From: a virus
Direction: 5' to 3' (one strand)
IMG/VR virus record: IMGVR_UViG_3300033143_002559
Coordinates: 1-53,539 of that record
Length of the DNA: 53,539 nt
Part shown: in pieces, positions 1-6,700 of the stretch
Position numbering within the stretch: position 1 is the stretch's first letter
Layout of the letters: each line of letters opens with the position of its first letter
Made by a program: the position numbers and the translations under genes
The notes under the pieces: model-generated
What the model saw: the letters and a program-made list of their open reading frames with translations, nothing else
Databases searched by the model: none
Told to the model about the DNA's origin: nothing

Positions 1-7
1 GAGGGCG

Positions 8-226
8 ATGGAGTGGACAACGATTAATTACGGTGAGACCGAGATCCGGGCAGCTGATTTCCTCGATGGAGTGCTCGTTAAAATTGGCGTGATTGGTGGC
101 TGGCACACCGTTTTCGTCCCAGGCTACTACGTACAGAAGGCGACCGGGGACATGGACGGACCGGAGTTGAGGCCGAGGAAGTACGCACCGAAGGAGTTCG
201 CAATTCGGATGGTGGAGGAGCGATGA
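8..226 (+). CDS. Hypothetical protein, 72 aa
   Basis: Small soluble-looking protein, family not recognised. The product is mixed alpha/beta with a Trp/His/Val/Phe-rich centre (GGWHTVFVPGYYVQK) and no membrane segment, signal or cysteine motif. The ATG sits behind GAGGGCG at the very start of the contig, and the stop overlaps the next start by ATGA, so it is translationally coupled to the membrane-protein gene that follows. The first 11 bases of the contig equal 53215-53225, just before a different small gene at the other end. This gene and the 42-aa gene at 53222 therefore look like alternative occupants of one locus. Function unknown. Confidence 0.6.
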   Translation: MEWTTINYGETEIRAADFLDGVLVKIGVIGGWHTVFVPGYYVQKATGDMDGPELRPRKYAPKEFAIRMVEER

Positions 227-774
227 AGACGCTATTTGGGACGCTGGCGGCGATGTTGGTTACGACGGCGCTGATATTCGGGGTGCCGATGCTGTTCCAG
301 AGCGACATGGAGACTCGGACGATAGCACTTGATTACAGGCCCATGTTGCCGGAGGGTGATGAGGTCACGACAGCACCGATGGAGCCAGCCCCGTCACCGT
401 GGCGTGGGTTGGCTGGCGTTGGTTCAGGCGTTCCTGGTGGCGCGGTACGTCAAGAAGAGGGGGTAGTGATGAGGAGATGCGCCAAGTGCAACGAGCCCAC
501 CCCGGACGCATTCTTCAAGCATTCGGGGACGATCTGCGACACCTGTTGGCATGCGAATGACATGGGGCGATTCGAGGAGATGAGGCCGGCGCCATGGAAG
601 GACAATCCCGACGCCAAGGTGTTGAGGCTGCACAACGGGAAGCTGGCGATCATTTGCCCGCATTGTCTCTGGAAGGTGTTGAGGTCGGATACGTACTTCA
701 ACCACGACCCGGAGACGACCCGGTGCCCTCGGTGTATGGCGCATTACGTAGTGAAGAAAGGAGAAGCAGAATGA
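223..774 (+). CDS. Open frame joining a membrane N-terminus to a zinc-ribbon protein (probably two genes)
   Basis: The frame opens with a hydrophobic segment at residues 4-26 (LFGTLAAMLVTTALIFGVPM) followed by an acidic, Pro-rich stretch. From residue 83 it becomes a CxxC zinc-ribbon protein. The junction (residues about 60-82) is Gly/Val-rich and looks like out-of-frame translation, and a separate start with its own Shine-Dalgarno lies at 469. I therefore think two genes are joined here by an absent stop or a frameshift; a single fused protein is the alternative. The N-terminal part has a close relative at the other contig end (53347), identical at DNA level from 302 to 415. The stop overlaps the next start by ATGA. 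Confidence 0.45.
   Translation: MKTLFGTLAAMLVTTALIFGVPMLFQSDMETRTIALDYRPMLPEGDEVTTAPMEPAPSPWRGLAGVGSGVPGGAVRQEEGVVMRRCAKCNEPTPDAFFKHSGTICDTCWHANDMGRFEEMRPAPWKDNPDAKVLRLHNGKLAIICPHCLWKVLRSDTYFNHDPETTRCPRCMAHYVVKKGEAE
302..415. repeat. 114-bp terminal direct repeat, left copy
   Basis: Identical to 53426-53539. One base upstream the two copies differ (A at 301, G at 53425), and further left they are diverged homologues to the start codons at 223 and 53347. Indicates a circular assembly or headful, terminally redundant genome. Confidence 0.9.
359..466 (+). CDS. Possible small membrane protein in the overlapping +1 frame
   Basis: Reading one base shifted from the ORF that starts at 223, an ATG at 359 behind GGAGGGTG opens a 35-residue frame. 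It ends in a convincing membrane helix with a basic tail (GVGWLALVQAFLVARYVKKR) and stops at 464-466, three bases before the next ATG. Either this is an overlapping microgene, or it is the true C-terminus of the 223 gene reached by a +1 shift, giving a two-helix membrane protein. The helix is more protein-like than the in-frame reading. Too short to be sure. Confidence 0.4.
   Translation: MRSRQHRWSQPRHRGVGWLALVQAFLVARYVKKRG
469..774 (+). CDS. Zinc-ribbon protein, 101 aa
   Basis: Begins MRRCAKCNEPTP and carries two cysteine clusters near the N-terminus (CAKC and CDTC) and two near the C-terminus (CPHC and CPRC), spaced as two treble-clef or zinc-ribbon knuckles. It probably binds one or two zinc ions and may bind nucleic acid or protein. 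The start at 469 has AGAGGGGG five bases upstream, a better translation signal than read-through from 223. It is translationally coupled to the gene at 771 by ATGA. No specific family is recognised; it sits in the early/recombination arm upstream of RusA. Confidence 0.6.
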   Translation: MRRCAKCNEPTPDAFFKHSGTICDTCWHANDMGRFEEMRPAPWKDNPDAKVLRLHNGKLAIICPHCLWKVLRSDTYFNHDPETTRCPRCMAHYVVKKGEAE

Positions 775-1469
775 GCGTAGAGAAAGCGATTGAGGCAAGG
801 AACCAATTACTCGACGAGGCGAACGCCATCGAGGTCGCAGCAGAGGAATGTCTGTCAGAAATGACGGTGCCGGCCCTCAATGAAGCCGTGGGGATGCTCG
901 TAGGAATCCGCCGGCTGAACAAGGAGATCGACGAGACGTTCGATGACTTGATCGCCACCGCGCACAAGGCACACAAGACCGCGACGACGAGGAAGAAGAA
1001 GTTTTCCGTACCCCTGACGGCAGCCGAGGGCATCATCAAGGGGAAGATCAAGGAATACTACGCATGGGAGAGCAAACAGCAGAGCGAGGAGTATTCGGAA
1101 AAGAAGGCGGAGGCCAGGGACGCCGCGGCGACCGTTCGCATAGCCGAGGTAGAGGGACTCCGCGAGGAGGGGATGCTTGACCAGGCCGAGGCGCTCGCAT
1201 CCTCGCCGCTCGCCATTACCCCGGTGCCCAGGCCGGCGGCGACGAAGGCAAAAGGGATCGCATTGGCCGAGACGTGGAAGGCGGTGGTAGAGGACGAGGA
1301 GGAGCTGTTCAAATTTATCCTCGCAAACCCGGAATGGCACCACTTAATCTCCATCAACATGAAGGAGCTCAACACACTGGCGAGGATGCAGAAGGACGCC
1401 ATGAACATGCCAGGGGTCTATGCAGAATCGAACCGCGGCGTGACGATTCGGTTGCCGGCGGAGGAGTAA
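771..1469 (+). CDS. Recombination-associated phage protein of unknown function, 232 aa
   Basis: Start chosen at 771 (ATGA overlap, GGAG upstream), although the frame is open further back. Residues 1-150 are strongly helical and charged (probable coiled coil). The C-terminal ~75 residues (KGIALAETWKAVVEDEEELF, then PEWHHLISINMKELN and NMPGVYAESNRGVTIR) resemble a domain I associate with proteins encoded beside annealing-protein and exonuclease genes in phages, where W-K-A, N-x-x-x-L-N and PGV are the recurring features. Immediately followed by RusA, with a 3-base overlap. Role in recombination is inferred from neighbours; no catalytic motif is visible. Confidence 0.75.
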   Translation: MSVEKAIEARNQLLDEANAIEVAAEECLSEMTVPALNEAVGMLVGIRRLNKEIDETFDDLIATAHKAHKTATTRKKKFSVPLTAAEGIIKGKIKEYYAWESKQQSEEYSEKKAEARDAAATVRIAEVEGLREEGMLDQAEALASSPLAITPVPRPAATKAKGIALAETWKAVVEDEEELFKFILANPEWHHLISINMKELNTLARMQKDAMNMPGVYAESNRGVTIRLPAEE

Positions 1470-1927
1470 TGAGAGTCCGTATCTTCGATTTCTTCGTGCC
1501 AGGGACGCCGCGGCCCCAGGGTAGTGCGAAGTGGATACGGTCGAGGACCACAGGGAAGTCTATCCCGGCGAAGAATGAGAACCTCGAGACCTGGAGAGGC
1601 GTCGTGTCTGTGTTCGCCCATAACGCCATGCTTCGGGACGAGGTAGAGATGATGGATGGGCCCGTGGGGGTCAGTCTCGTATTCCAGTTTGAGCGCCCAA
1701 AGAACCACTACCGGACCGGCAAGTATAGCCACGAAATGAAACCGTCAGCCCCACCCAGGCACGGGAAGAAGCCCGACATCGACAAGCTGATCCGCGCCGT
1801 CCTCGATTCCCTTACCGGCGTGCTGTACCACGACGATAGCCAGGTGGACAACATCATTGCCACGAAGGGATGGGGTCCTCGAGCCGGGGTTGACATAATT
1901 ATCAGAGGGGAGGCTGAGGATGACTGA
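1469..1927 (+). CDS. rusA: RusA-family Holliday junction resolvase
   Basis: 152-residue endonuclease that cuts four-way DNA junctions, resolving recombination or replication intermediates before packaging. It has the family's N-terminal strand with PGTPRPQGS (residues 11-19) and the acidic core PDIDKLIRAVLDSL, giving D103 and D105, plus the downstream HDDSQV (D122/D123). The lysine in the DxDNxxK motif of E. coli RusA is an arginine here (R109), as I would expect in the DxDKLxR variant common in phages. The ATG overlaps the stop of the upstream gene (TAATG). It belongs to the same arm as the Sak-like and exonuclease genes at 49-51 kb across the contig join. Confidence 0.92.
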   Translation: MRVRIFDFFVPGTPRPQGSAKWIRSRTTGKSIPAKNENLETWRGVVSVFAHNAMLRDEVEMMDGPVGVSLVFQFERPKNHYRTGKYSHEMKPSAPPRHGKKPDIDKLIRAVLDSLTGVLYHDDSQVDNIIATKGWGPRAGVDIIIRGEAEDD

Positions 1928-2159
1928 TCTGGCACGAGAATGTGCGCTCCGTTTGATTGAGGACCATGAACGAACAAGGGACACGCTATCTAAGGTCCTT
2001 GAGGCTGTCGCGGTCCATCGGATCAACACATCTCGCCCTTCTTCTGAGGACATCGCACTATGGGATTCATCTCGACGGCTGTTACCTGATGGTATCACGG
2101 ATTTGAAGATACGCAATACCCTTACGCAGCCAGTTCCTACCAATTCTAGCCACGGTTGA
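1920..2159 (+). CDS. Hypothetical protein, 79 aa
   Basis: Overlaps the end of rusA by eight bases and has GGAGG seven bases before the ATG, so it is coupled to it. Residues 1-35 form an amphipathic helix (MTDLARECALRLIEDHERTR); the C-terminal half is polar and probably disordered. No motif is recognised. It ends the recombination-linked run before a 108-base gap. Confidence 0.6.
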   Translation: MTDLARECALRLIEDHERTRDTLSKVLEAVAVHRINTSRPSSEDIALWDSSRRLLPDGITDLKIRNTLTQPVPTNSSHG

Positions 2160-2267
2160 ATAGGGGCTCAAGTGTCGATTGCGGGATTCAGCCAAACGAT
2201 GCGTTATTCGGTCCGCCGCCTAGAGGGTCATACATAATTTAGACACCGACAAAAAAGGAGGCGCAAG
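2160..2267 (+). promoter_or_regulatory. Short intergenic gap upstream of the spanin genes
   Basis: The 108 bases between the RusA-linked genes and the basic micro-ORF hold a TACATAAT element at about 2230-2238 that could be a -10 box, but no convincing -35 lies 16-18 bases upstream. It ends in a very strong ribosome binding site (AAAAAAGGAGG) six bases before ATG 2268. Promoter activity is only a weak guess. Confidence 0.25.
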
Positions 2268-2330
2268 ATGCCGTGTGGAAAGAAGAAGAAAGCGAAGCCG
2301 AAGAAGAAACCCAAAGGAGGCAAGAAATGA
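2268..2330 (+). CDS. 20-residue lysine-rich micro-protein
   Basis: A tiny frame, 20 codons, of which 11 are lysine (begins MPCGKKKKAK, ends PKGGKK). It is preceded by one of the best Shine-Dalgarno sequences in the window (AAAAAAGGAGG) and its 3' end contains the AAAGGAGG that serves the spanin gene, whose ATG overlaps its stop (AAATGA). Translation may mainly serve to deliver ribosomes to the spanin gene, or the peptide may bind nucleic acid or membrane phospholipid. Similar Lys/Gly-rich microproteins occur in other phages to my knowledge; no function is established that I can name. Confidence 0.6.
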   Translation: MPCGKKKKAKPKKKPKGGKK

Positions 2331-2734
2331 TCTGGCTACAAGCATTACCGTGGAAACTCATCGGCATCGTCGGCCTGGCCCTGGCAGTCATGGCCGGCGC
2401 GATGTTCCTCATGAATTATGGGCAACGGCTCGAGCGTGCGCTGGTGGAGGTCGACCGGCTCGAGGGGGAGCTCGAGAAGGCCAACACGAACACCGAGACG
2501 TGCATGGGGTCACTCGACTCCGCCAAGGAAGCGGAGTTGACATGGCAGACCGCGGCACTCAATTTCGAGCTTGCCTACCGCACAGAGCTCGAGAAAACCA
2601 CACAACCACGCATAATCTACCGCACGGCAGCCGCCACGGTGCCCCTGGCTGTTCCTACGGGGAACTGTGACCTGGCGGCAGCGGCAGCGTGGAGGGTGCT
2701 AGAGACGGCTATGGTGGTCGGGAGAGACCCATGA
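2327..2734 (+). CDS. Candidate i-spanin (Rz-like inner-membrane lysis protein)
   Basis: 135 residues. A single N-terminal membrane helix lies at about residues 10-28 (LIGIVGLALAVMAGAMF), followed by a periplasmic heptad-rich coiled coil (residues 33-90: RLERALVEVDRLEGELEKA) and a short C-terminal region with one cysteine. This is the architecture of inner-membrane spanins, which with an outer-membrane lipoprotein fuse the two membranes in the last step of lysis. The next gene overlaps by ATGA and encodes a lipoprotein, which strongly supports the call. Start at 2327 chosen because AAAGGAGG lies six bases upstream. Unusually, it is not beside the endolysin, which is on the other strand 24 kb away. 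Confidence 0.65.
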   Translation: MIWLQALPWKLIGIVGLALAVMAGAMFLMNYGQRLERALVEVDRLEGELEKANTNTETCMGSLDSAKEAELTWQTAALNFELAYRTELEKTTQPRIIYRTAAATVPLAVPTGNCDLAAAAAWRVLETAMVVGRDP

Positions 2735-3129
2735 AAGTCTCGAGCCTTCCAGCGAGGTCCGCTGTCGTGGGAGCCATCTGCGGCATCGCAATTTGTATTG
2801 GATGTTCTTCGACCAAGCCCACCGCCGACGGTGAGGTGCGAATTGCCTATACAGGCATTCTTGTCCCCGTACCACCGGCAGAGCTATCGGGGATATCCCG
2901 TGAGGATCTATGGGCCGAACTACAGACGCCTGGGCTCACCCGTGAGGCGGTTGCCCTCGATGGATCGGTGCTCGTCCAGACGTTGACGCACGACTTCCTG
3001 GTGCTACTCGAGGAGGTGGAGACGTCGATCGACCAGCGTGCCGCTCACAATGCGGCCAGGCAGGTAGTGATTGAGGCTCAGAAGGAAGCTCAGGCGGAGC
3101 TCGAGAGGTTGAGGGCGGGGCATGAGTAA
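2731..3129 (+). CDS. Candidate o-spanin (Rz1-like outer-membrane lipoprotein)
   Basis: 132 residues starting MKVSSLPARSAVVGAICGIA, a lipoprotein-type signal ending in AICIGC-SS; the cysteine at about residue 29 would be lipidated and exported to the outer membrane. The lipobox is imperfect (Cys at -3). A VPVPPAELSG segment recalls the proline-rich linker of Rz1 proteins, and the C-terminal half is a long helix (residues 95-132). It overlaps the i-spanin candidate by ATGA. It is longer than classical Rz1 but within the range of separated o-spanins. Host with an outer membrane inferred from this pair. Confidence 0.6.
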   Translation: MKVSSLPARSAVVGAICGIAICIGCSSTKPTADGEVRIAYTGILVPVPPAELSGISREDLWAELQTPGLTREAVALDGSVLVQTLTHDFLVLLEEVETSIDQRAAHNAARQVVIEAQKEAQAELERLRAGHE

Positions 3130-3409
3130 GAAGTGCGTCTACGCGGAGGTTGGGAAGTGCCACGGAGACCTTTTCCCGACCAACGTTCAGGACAATGTGA
3201 TCTGCGACGGACACCGGAGGTTGTTTTCATCAGCGTCATGGGAGTACGTTGAGGGACTCGAGAAAGCCGTCAAGCTGGCAGAGATCTTCGCCATTGATGG
3301 GGTCGTGTCCTATTCGCTCATAACGAAAGAGCGCCTCCATGAGCTCGGTGAAGCCTGCTTCGAGGCCCTTGGCCGCAGACCCGAGGATCACGACGGGTTG
3401 CCGTGGTAG
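3122..3409 (+). CDS. Hypothetical protein, 95 aa
   Basis: Last gene of the rightward arm, overlapping the o-spanin candidate by eight bases. It has four cysteines and several histidines in the first 30 residues (KKCVYAEVGKCHG, then VICDGHRR), a possible zinc site, followed by two predicted helices. No known family is recognised. It is followed directly by the convergent gap with its hairpins. Confidence 0.6.
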   Translation: MSKKCVYAEVGKCHGDLFPTNVQDNVICDGHRRLFSSASWEYVEGLEKAVKLAEIFAIDGVVSYSLITKERLHELGEACFEALGRRPEDHDGLPW

Positions 3410-3432
3410 CTAGTTGAGACCGGCAGAGGTCT

Positions 3433-3466
3433 CGTAAGAGTATACCCGATGCGGGGTAGACTTACG
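3433..3466 (+). terminator. Hairpin after the rightward arm, possible terminator
   Basis: CGTAAG (3433-3438) pairs with CTTACG (3461-3466), and inside it TACCC (3443-3447) pairs with GGGTA (3454-3458) around a six-base loop. It lies 24 bases after the last rightward stop codon. The following sequence is only mildly T-rich, so it may pause or protect the 3' end rather than act as a classic intrinsic terminator. Confidence 0.45.
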
Positions 3467-3516
3467 GTTCGCCTTTGGTGATTTTCGGTGTGATTTGATG
3501 ACCTCGTTCTCAAACC

Positions 3517-3596
3517 TGCCACATTTCTGCCACAATTCGCCTTATTTCTGCCACAATCTTGCCACATTCAGAGGAAATTGCCTCATTCCAGCCACA
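3517..3596 (+). repeat. Helically phased TGCCACA iteron-like repeats
   Basis: TGCCACA occurs at 3517, 3528, 3549 and 3560, with a variant AGCCACA at 3590. Start-to-start spacings are 11, 21, 11 and 30 bases, that is one, two, one and about three helical turns, so all sites face one side of the DNA. The pair at 3523-3541 and 3544-3563 shares the longer unit ATTTCTGCCACAAT. Such phasing is typical of cooperative protein-binding arrays (replication or partition iterons, packaging or regulator sites). It lies between two converging arms, where a promoter operator would not be expected. Confidence 0.6.
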
Positions 3597-3662
3597 CTCT
3601 CGCCATAATCTCTCGTTAAACTGTCGCCGCTATAGCGGAAAGAAAAGCTCTATGGCGATGGT

Positions 3663-3725
3663 GATTGGAAAAGAAAAGAACCCAGTTGGAGTTATTCTGC
3701 GAGGGCTCACAGAGCTCCAACTGGG
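3663..3725 (-). terminator. Terminator of the leftward virion arm
   Basis: CCCAGTTGGAG (3681-3691) and CTCCAACTGGG (3715-3725) form a perfect 11-bp stem; the 23-base loop can fold further (CTGCGAG with CTCACAG). On the minus strand the stem is followed by TTCTTTTCTTTTCC, a U-rich tail. It is 18 bases beyond the stop codon of the giant 2245-aa gene, so it is placed to end the long leftward transcript and to insulate it from the rightward arm. Confidence 0.75.
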
Positions 3726-3743
3726 CGAGCGCGTGGGTTGATA

Positions 3744-6700
3744 CTAGCGTTCCTTGATCCGTCTACGCAAGGTCTTTTTCTCCAGGGTGTTATATCTCCG
3801 ATTGAACTGTTTGAAGAGTTTCTGCATACGCGAGTCGTTGATCTTCACATCCTGATCTTTCAGGAGCCTCACCCTCTTCTCTGTAGCCTGCACCATCTTG
3901 TGAAACCGTAGGGTTTCGACGTGCCGGCGGTAGAACTCTGCCGCAGCCGACTTGTTGGTTTTCTCGAGGTCCTTGTAGGTTTCCCACCGAAGGTAGTGAT
4001 CCGCCATGTTCGCCCGGTACATCTGCGGGGCGAAGAAGGTTCCCTCATCGCCATAGAATGATTTTACGATGGGCATTTCATGGGCAGCAGGCATGGCGCG
4101 GCGTTTCGGGAGGGACATTGCAAGGCTGATGCTGCGGTTGATGAGGTCGCCCAGGCCCCCGAAGTAGCCGGCGGCCAGGTAGTCGATGTTCTCGGGGTTG
4201 ACGTCGATGCTGGTGTGCTTGTAGAGGAACTTTGTAAAATCCTGCGAGGGCTTGGATACTGACGAGAAGGTGTTGTTGTAGTTGGGCGCCTCTTCCCCGT
4301 ACTGTTCAGACTTCTTGTAGAACCGCTTCTCTGGTCTGATGGGCCCGCCCCAAAACGTCTTGTTGCTGGCAACGTCGTTGATTGGGTCATACCAGGAGGG
4401 CACCACCATTTGCTGCCAGCCCAACAGAGTAGAGAGATCGTTGTCTCCGATGGGGTTGAAGGCGCCCATGCCGGAAGCAACGATTCTGGCAGCGGCATCT
4501 GCCGGCGGCACAGCCCCGACGATGACATCGGCCATTGTGGAGCCTAGCATCCAGGCCACATTGAAGCCCCACGGCAGCGGGATTTTGGCTCGTTTGCCTT
4601 TGGTACCAGGGATCATAATAATTATGTTCCTGGATTTTTCGTAGGCCGAAATTTTGTCGTAGTAGGGAATCCCATCTTCCGGGTCATCGCCACCAGCGAT
4701 CCGTGCGGCAAAGGCCCAAGTCATAGCCATTGGGACCATCGAGCCGACGATCGCACGGGCCTTGGGGTTCTTGGTCACGGAGTCGTAGACCATCTTGGAG
4801 CCCTGGAGAGACGCATTGGCGAAGATGTAGAAGGGCGTCAGGGCCTTCGCCACGGTGCCTTGTTGGGTGAAGTCTACGGTGATGTTCCTGGCGAGGCGAG
4901 CGGCCTTGTCCTTGGAGATGTTCATTTCAAGGGCCCGCTCGTAGACCGAGAAGCGCATGGTGTTCTCGATGGCGCCGTTGTAGTCCTCGATGAAGGGGAT
5001 GATTTGCTTCACGACGACAAGGGCCGTGGCCTCTTTGCCGGCCTTCTTCGCCTTGGTGAGATTCTTCTGTAGCATCTTCATCTGGCGCTCGAGGTCGGGG
5101 ATGATCCAGAAGGAGGTTTCGCCGCCGGCCAGCTTGAACGCCTCCACCCGACTCCGTTTCTCCTGATCCATCTTGTCGAGCGTGTCCCTGCTCTCCCGCC
5201 GGGCATACTCTTTCAGGATCGCCCACGATGACCCCCACTTCGTCATCGTCTTGAGGCCGAATCCCTCGAACTGCTTCTCGCCGGCCAGCTTGATCCCTGC
5301 GGTGATGGCATCGCGGAAAGCGTTGGGGATAGCAAATGCCGGGTTGCGGCTAGTGAACAGCTTGGACATCTCGCGGTTGACGAAGGTGAAGCCGCGGAGG
5401 AAGGCGGGGATGTTTGCCGGACCGATATTGTTGAGCGCGGAGACAAACGGGGCCATCTCGGGGCTGATGTGCCGGATGTAGTAGAGCTTGCCGTCGATCC
5501 AGACGTTGTACACGTTGTCCTTGGTAACGGAAAGCCCGTCCGCAACCTCTTTGATGGCGCCGGTTTTCTCGTCGTAGATCATACGCTTAGAGGGGCGGTT
5601 GATCTCGAACAGCTTCTCACCCTTGGCATCTGTCGCGTTCTTAAACCTTTGGGCGAAATTCCATACGGCCTTTGCTACACGGTTCTTCTCGCCGCGCACA
5701 GCCGCTTCCATTGTGTCAGTGATGAGCTCCAGGGTTGCGGAGTGCTGCGGGAAGCTCCTACGGCCCAGGGCCCTGTGCGCGGCTGGCCGGCGTCCTGGGT
5801 TGTAGCCCCTGCCTGTACCCAGGCGCTTCGTTACCTCTTTGTCGAGGCCGAATGACCGAGCGGTACGTGCCAGGGCCCGGTGCCACATCTTCCCGCCGTA
5901 CATCTCGATCGCCTCAATAGGCAGTCGACGCCCACCAGCGATAACGTCCAGGATGTCGGGGTCCTTGCCGCGCATGGGCGAGTAGTGCTTGTAGTCCCGC
6001 CACTTCTTGAGCTCCTCTTTCGAGAGGAGGCCGGCTTTGAAGAGGGTGTTTTCCTTCCACCGGACGATCTTGGAGAACCGCTTGCTGATCCGGCCCATAG
6101 ATCCGCCGTAGGTGGTGTTGGGCCCCGCCTCACCATCAAACGTTACGGACCCGGTGAGGTCACGCATCTCGTTGAGGATCTCTTTCGCGTGATCGTCCTC
6201 GATGCCGGAGTGCGGCACATTGTCGTCGGCAACCATCTTGTCGATCGCCGCCACCTTCTCCTCGGCAGTAGCGAGCGCCTCGTTCTTGAGTTGATCGAGG
6301 GGCATGGAGACGGTCGCTCTCAGCCCGGTCTCCGGGTTGTGGAAGTAGACGTCGGCAATCTTGGCCTCTTTGTCGATGACCTTGATGGTGCCGATATTGC
6401 CACGATCCAGGGCCCGAACCTTCATTCCCTCGGAAAGCCCCTTGTCCTCGAGGGCGTCGATCTTCTTCTGAAGGATCTGTTTGGGGATGGTGACGTGGCC
6501 GGCGAAAATCTTGGGGTTGCGCTCGAGGGCGTGTGCCGCCATGCGGAAGAGATCGAAGTCTGAGAAGCTAACCCCTTCGGCCGCGAGCTGATCCGTGAAC
6601 GGGACAAACAGGTTGTTCTCCAACCAGTCGAGGAGGGCGCCAGAACGAGCCGAGAAGTTTTGAGCCTTCAGGAAGCCATCCATCGCCTCATTGAGCTGTT

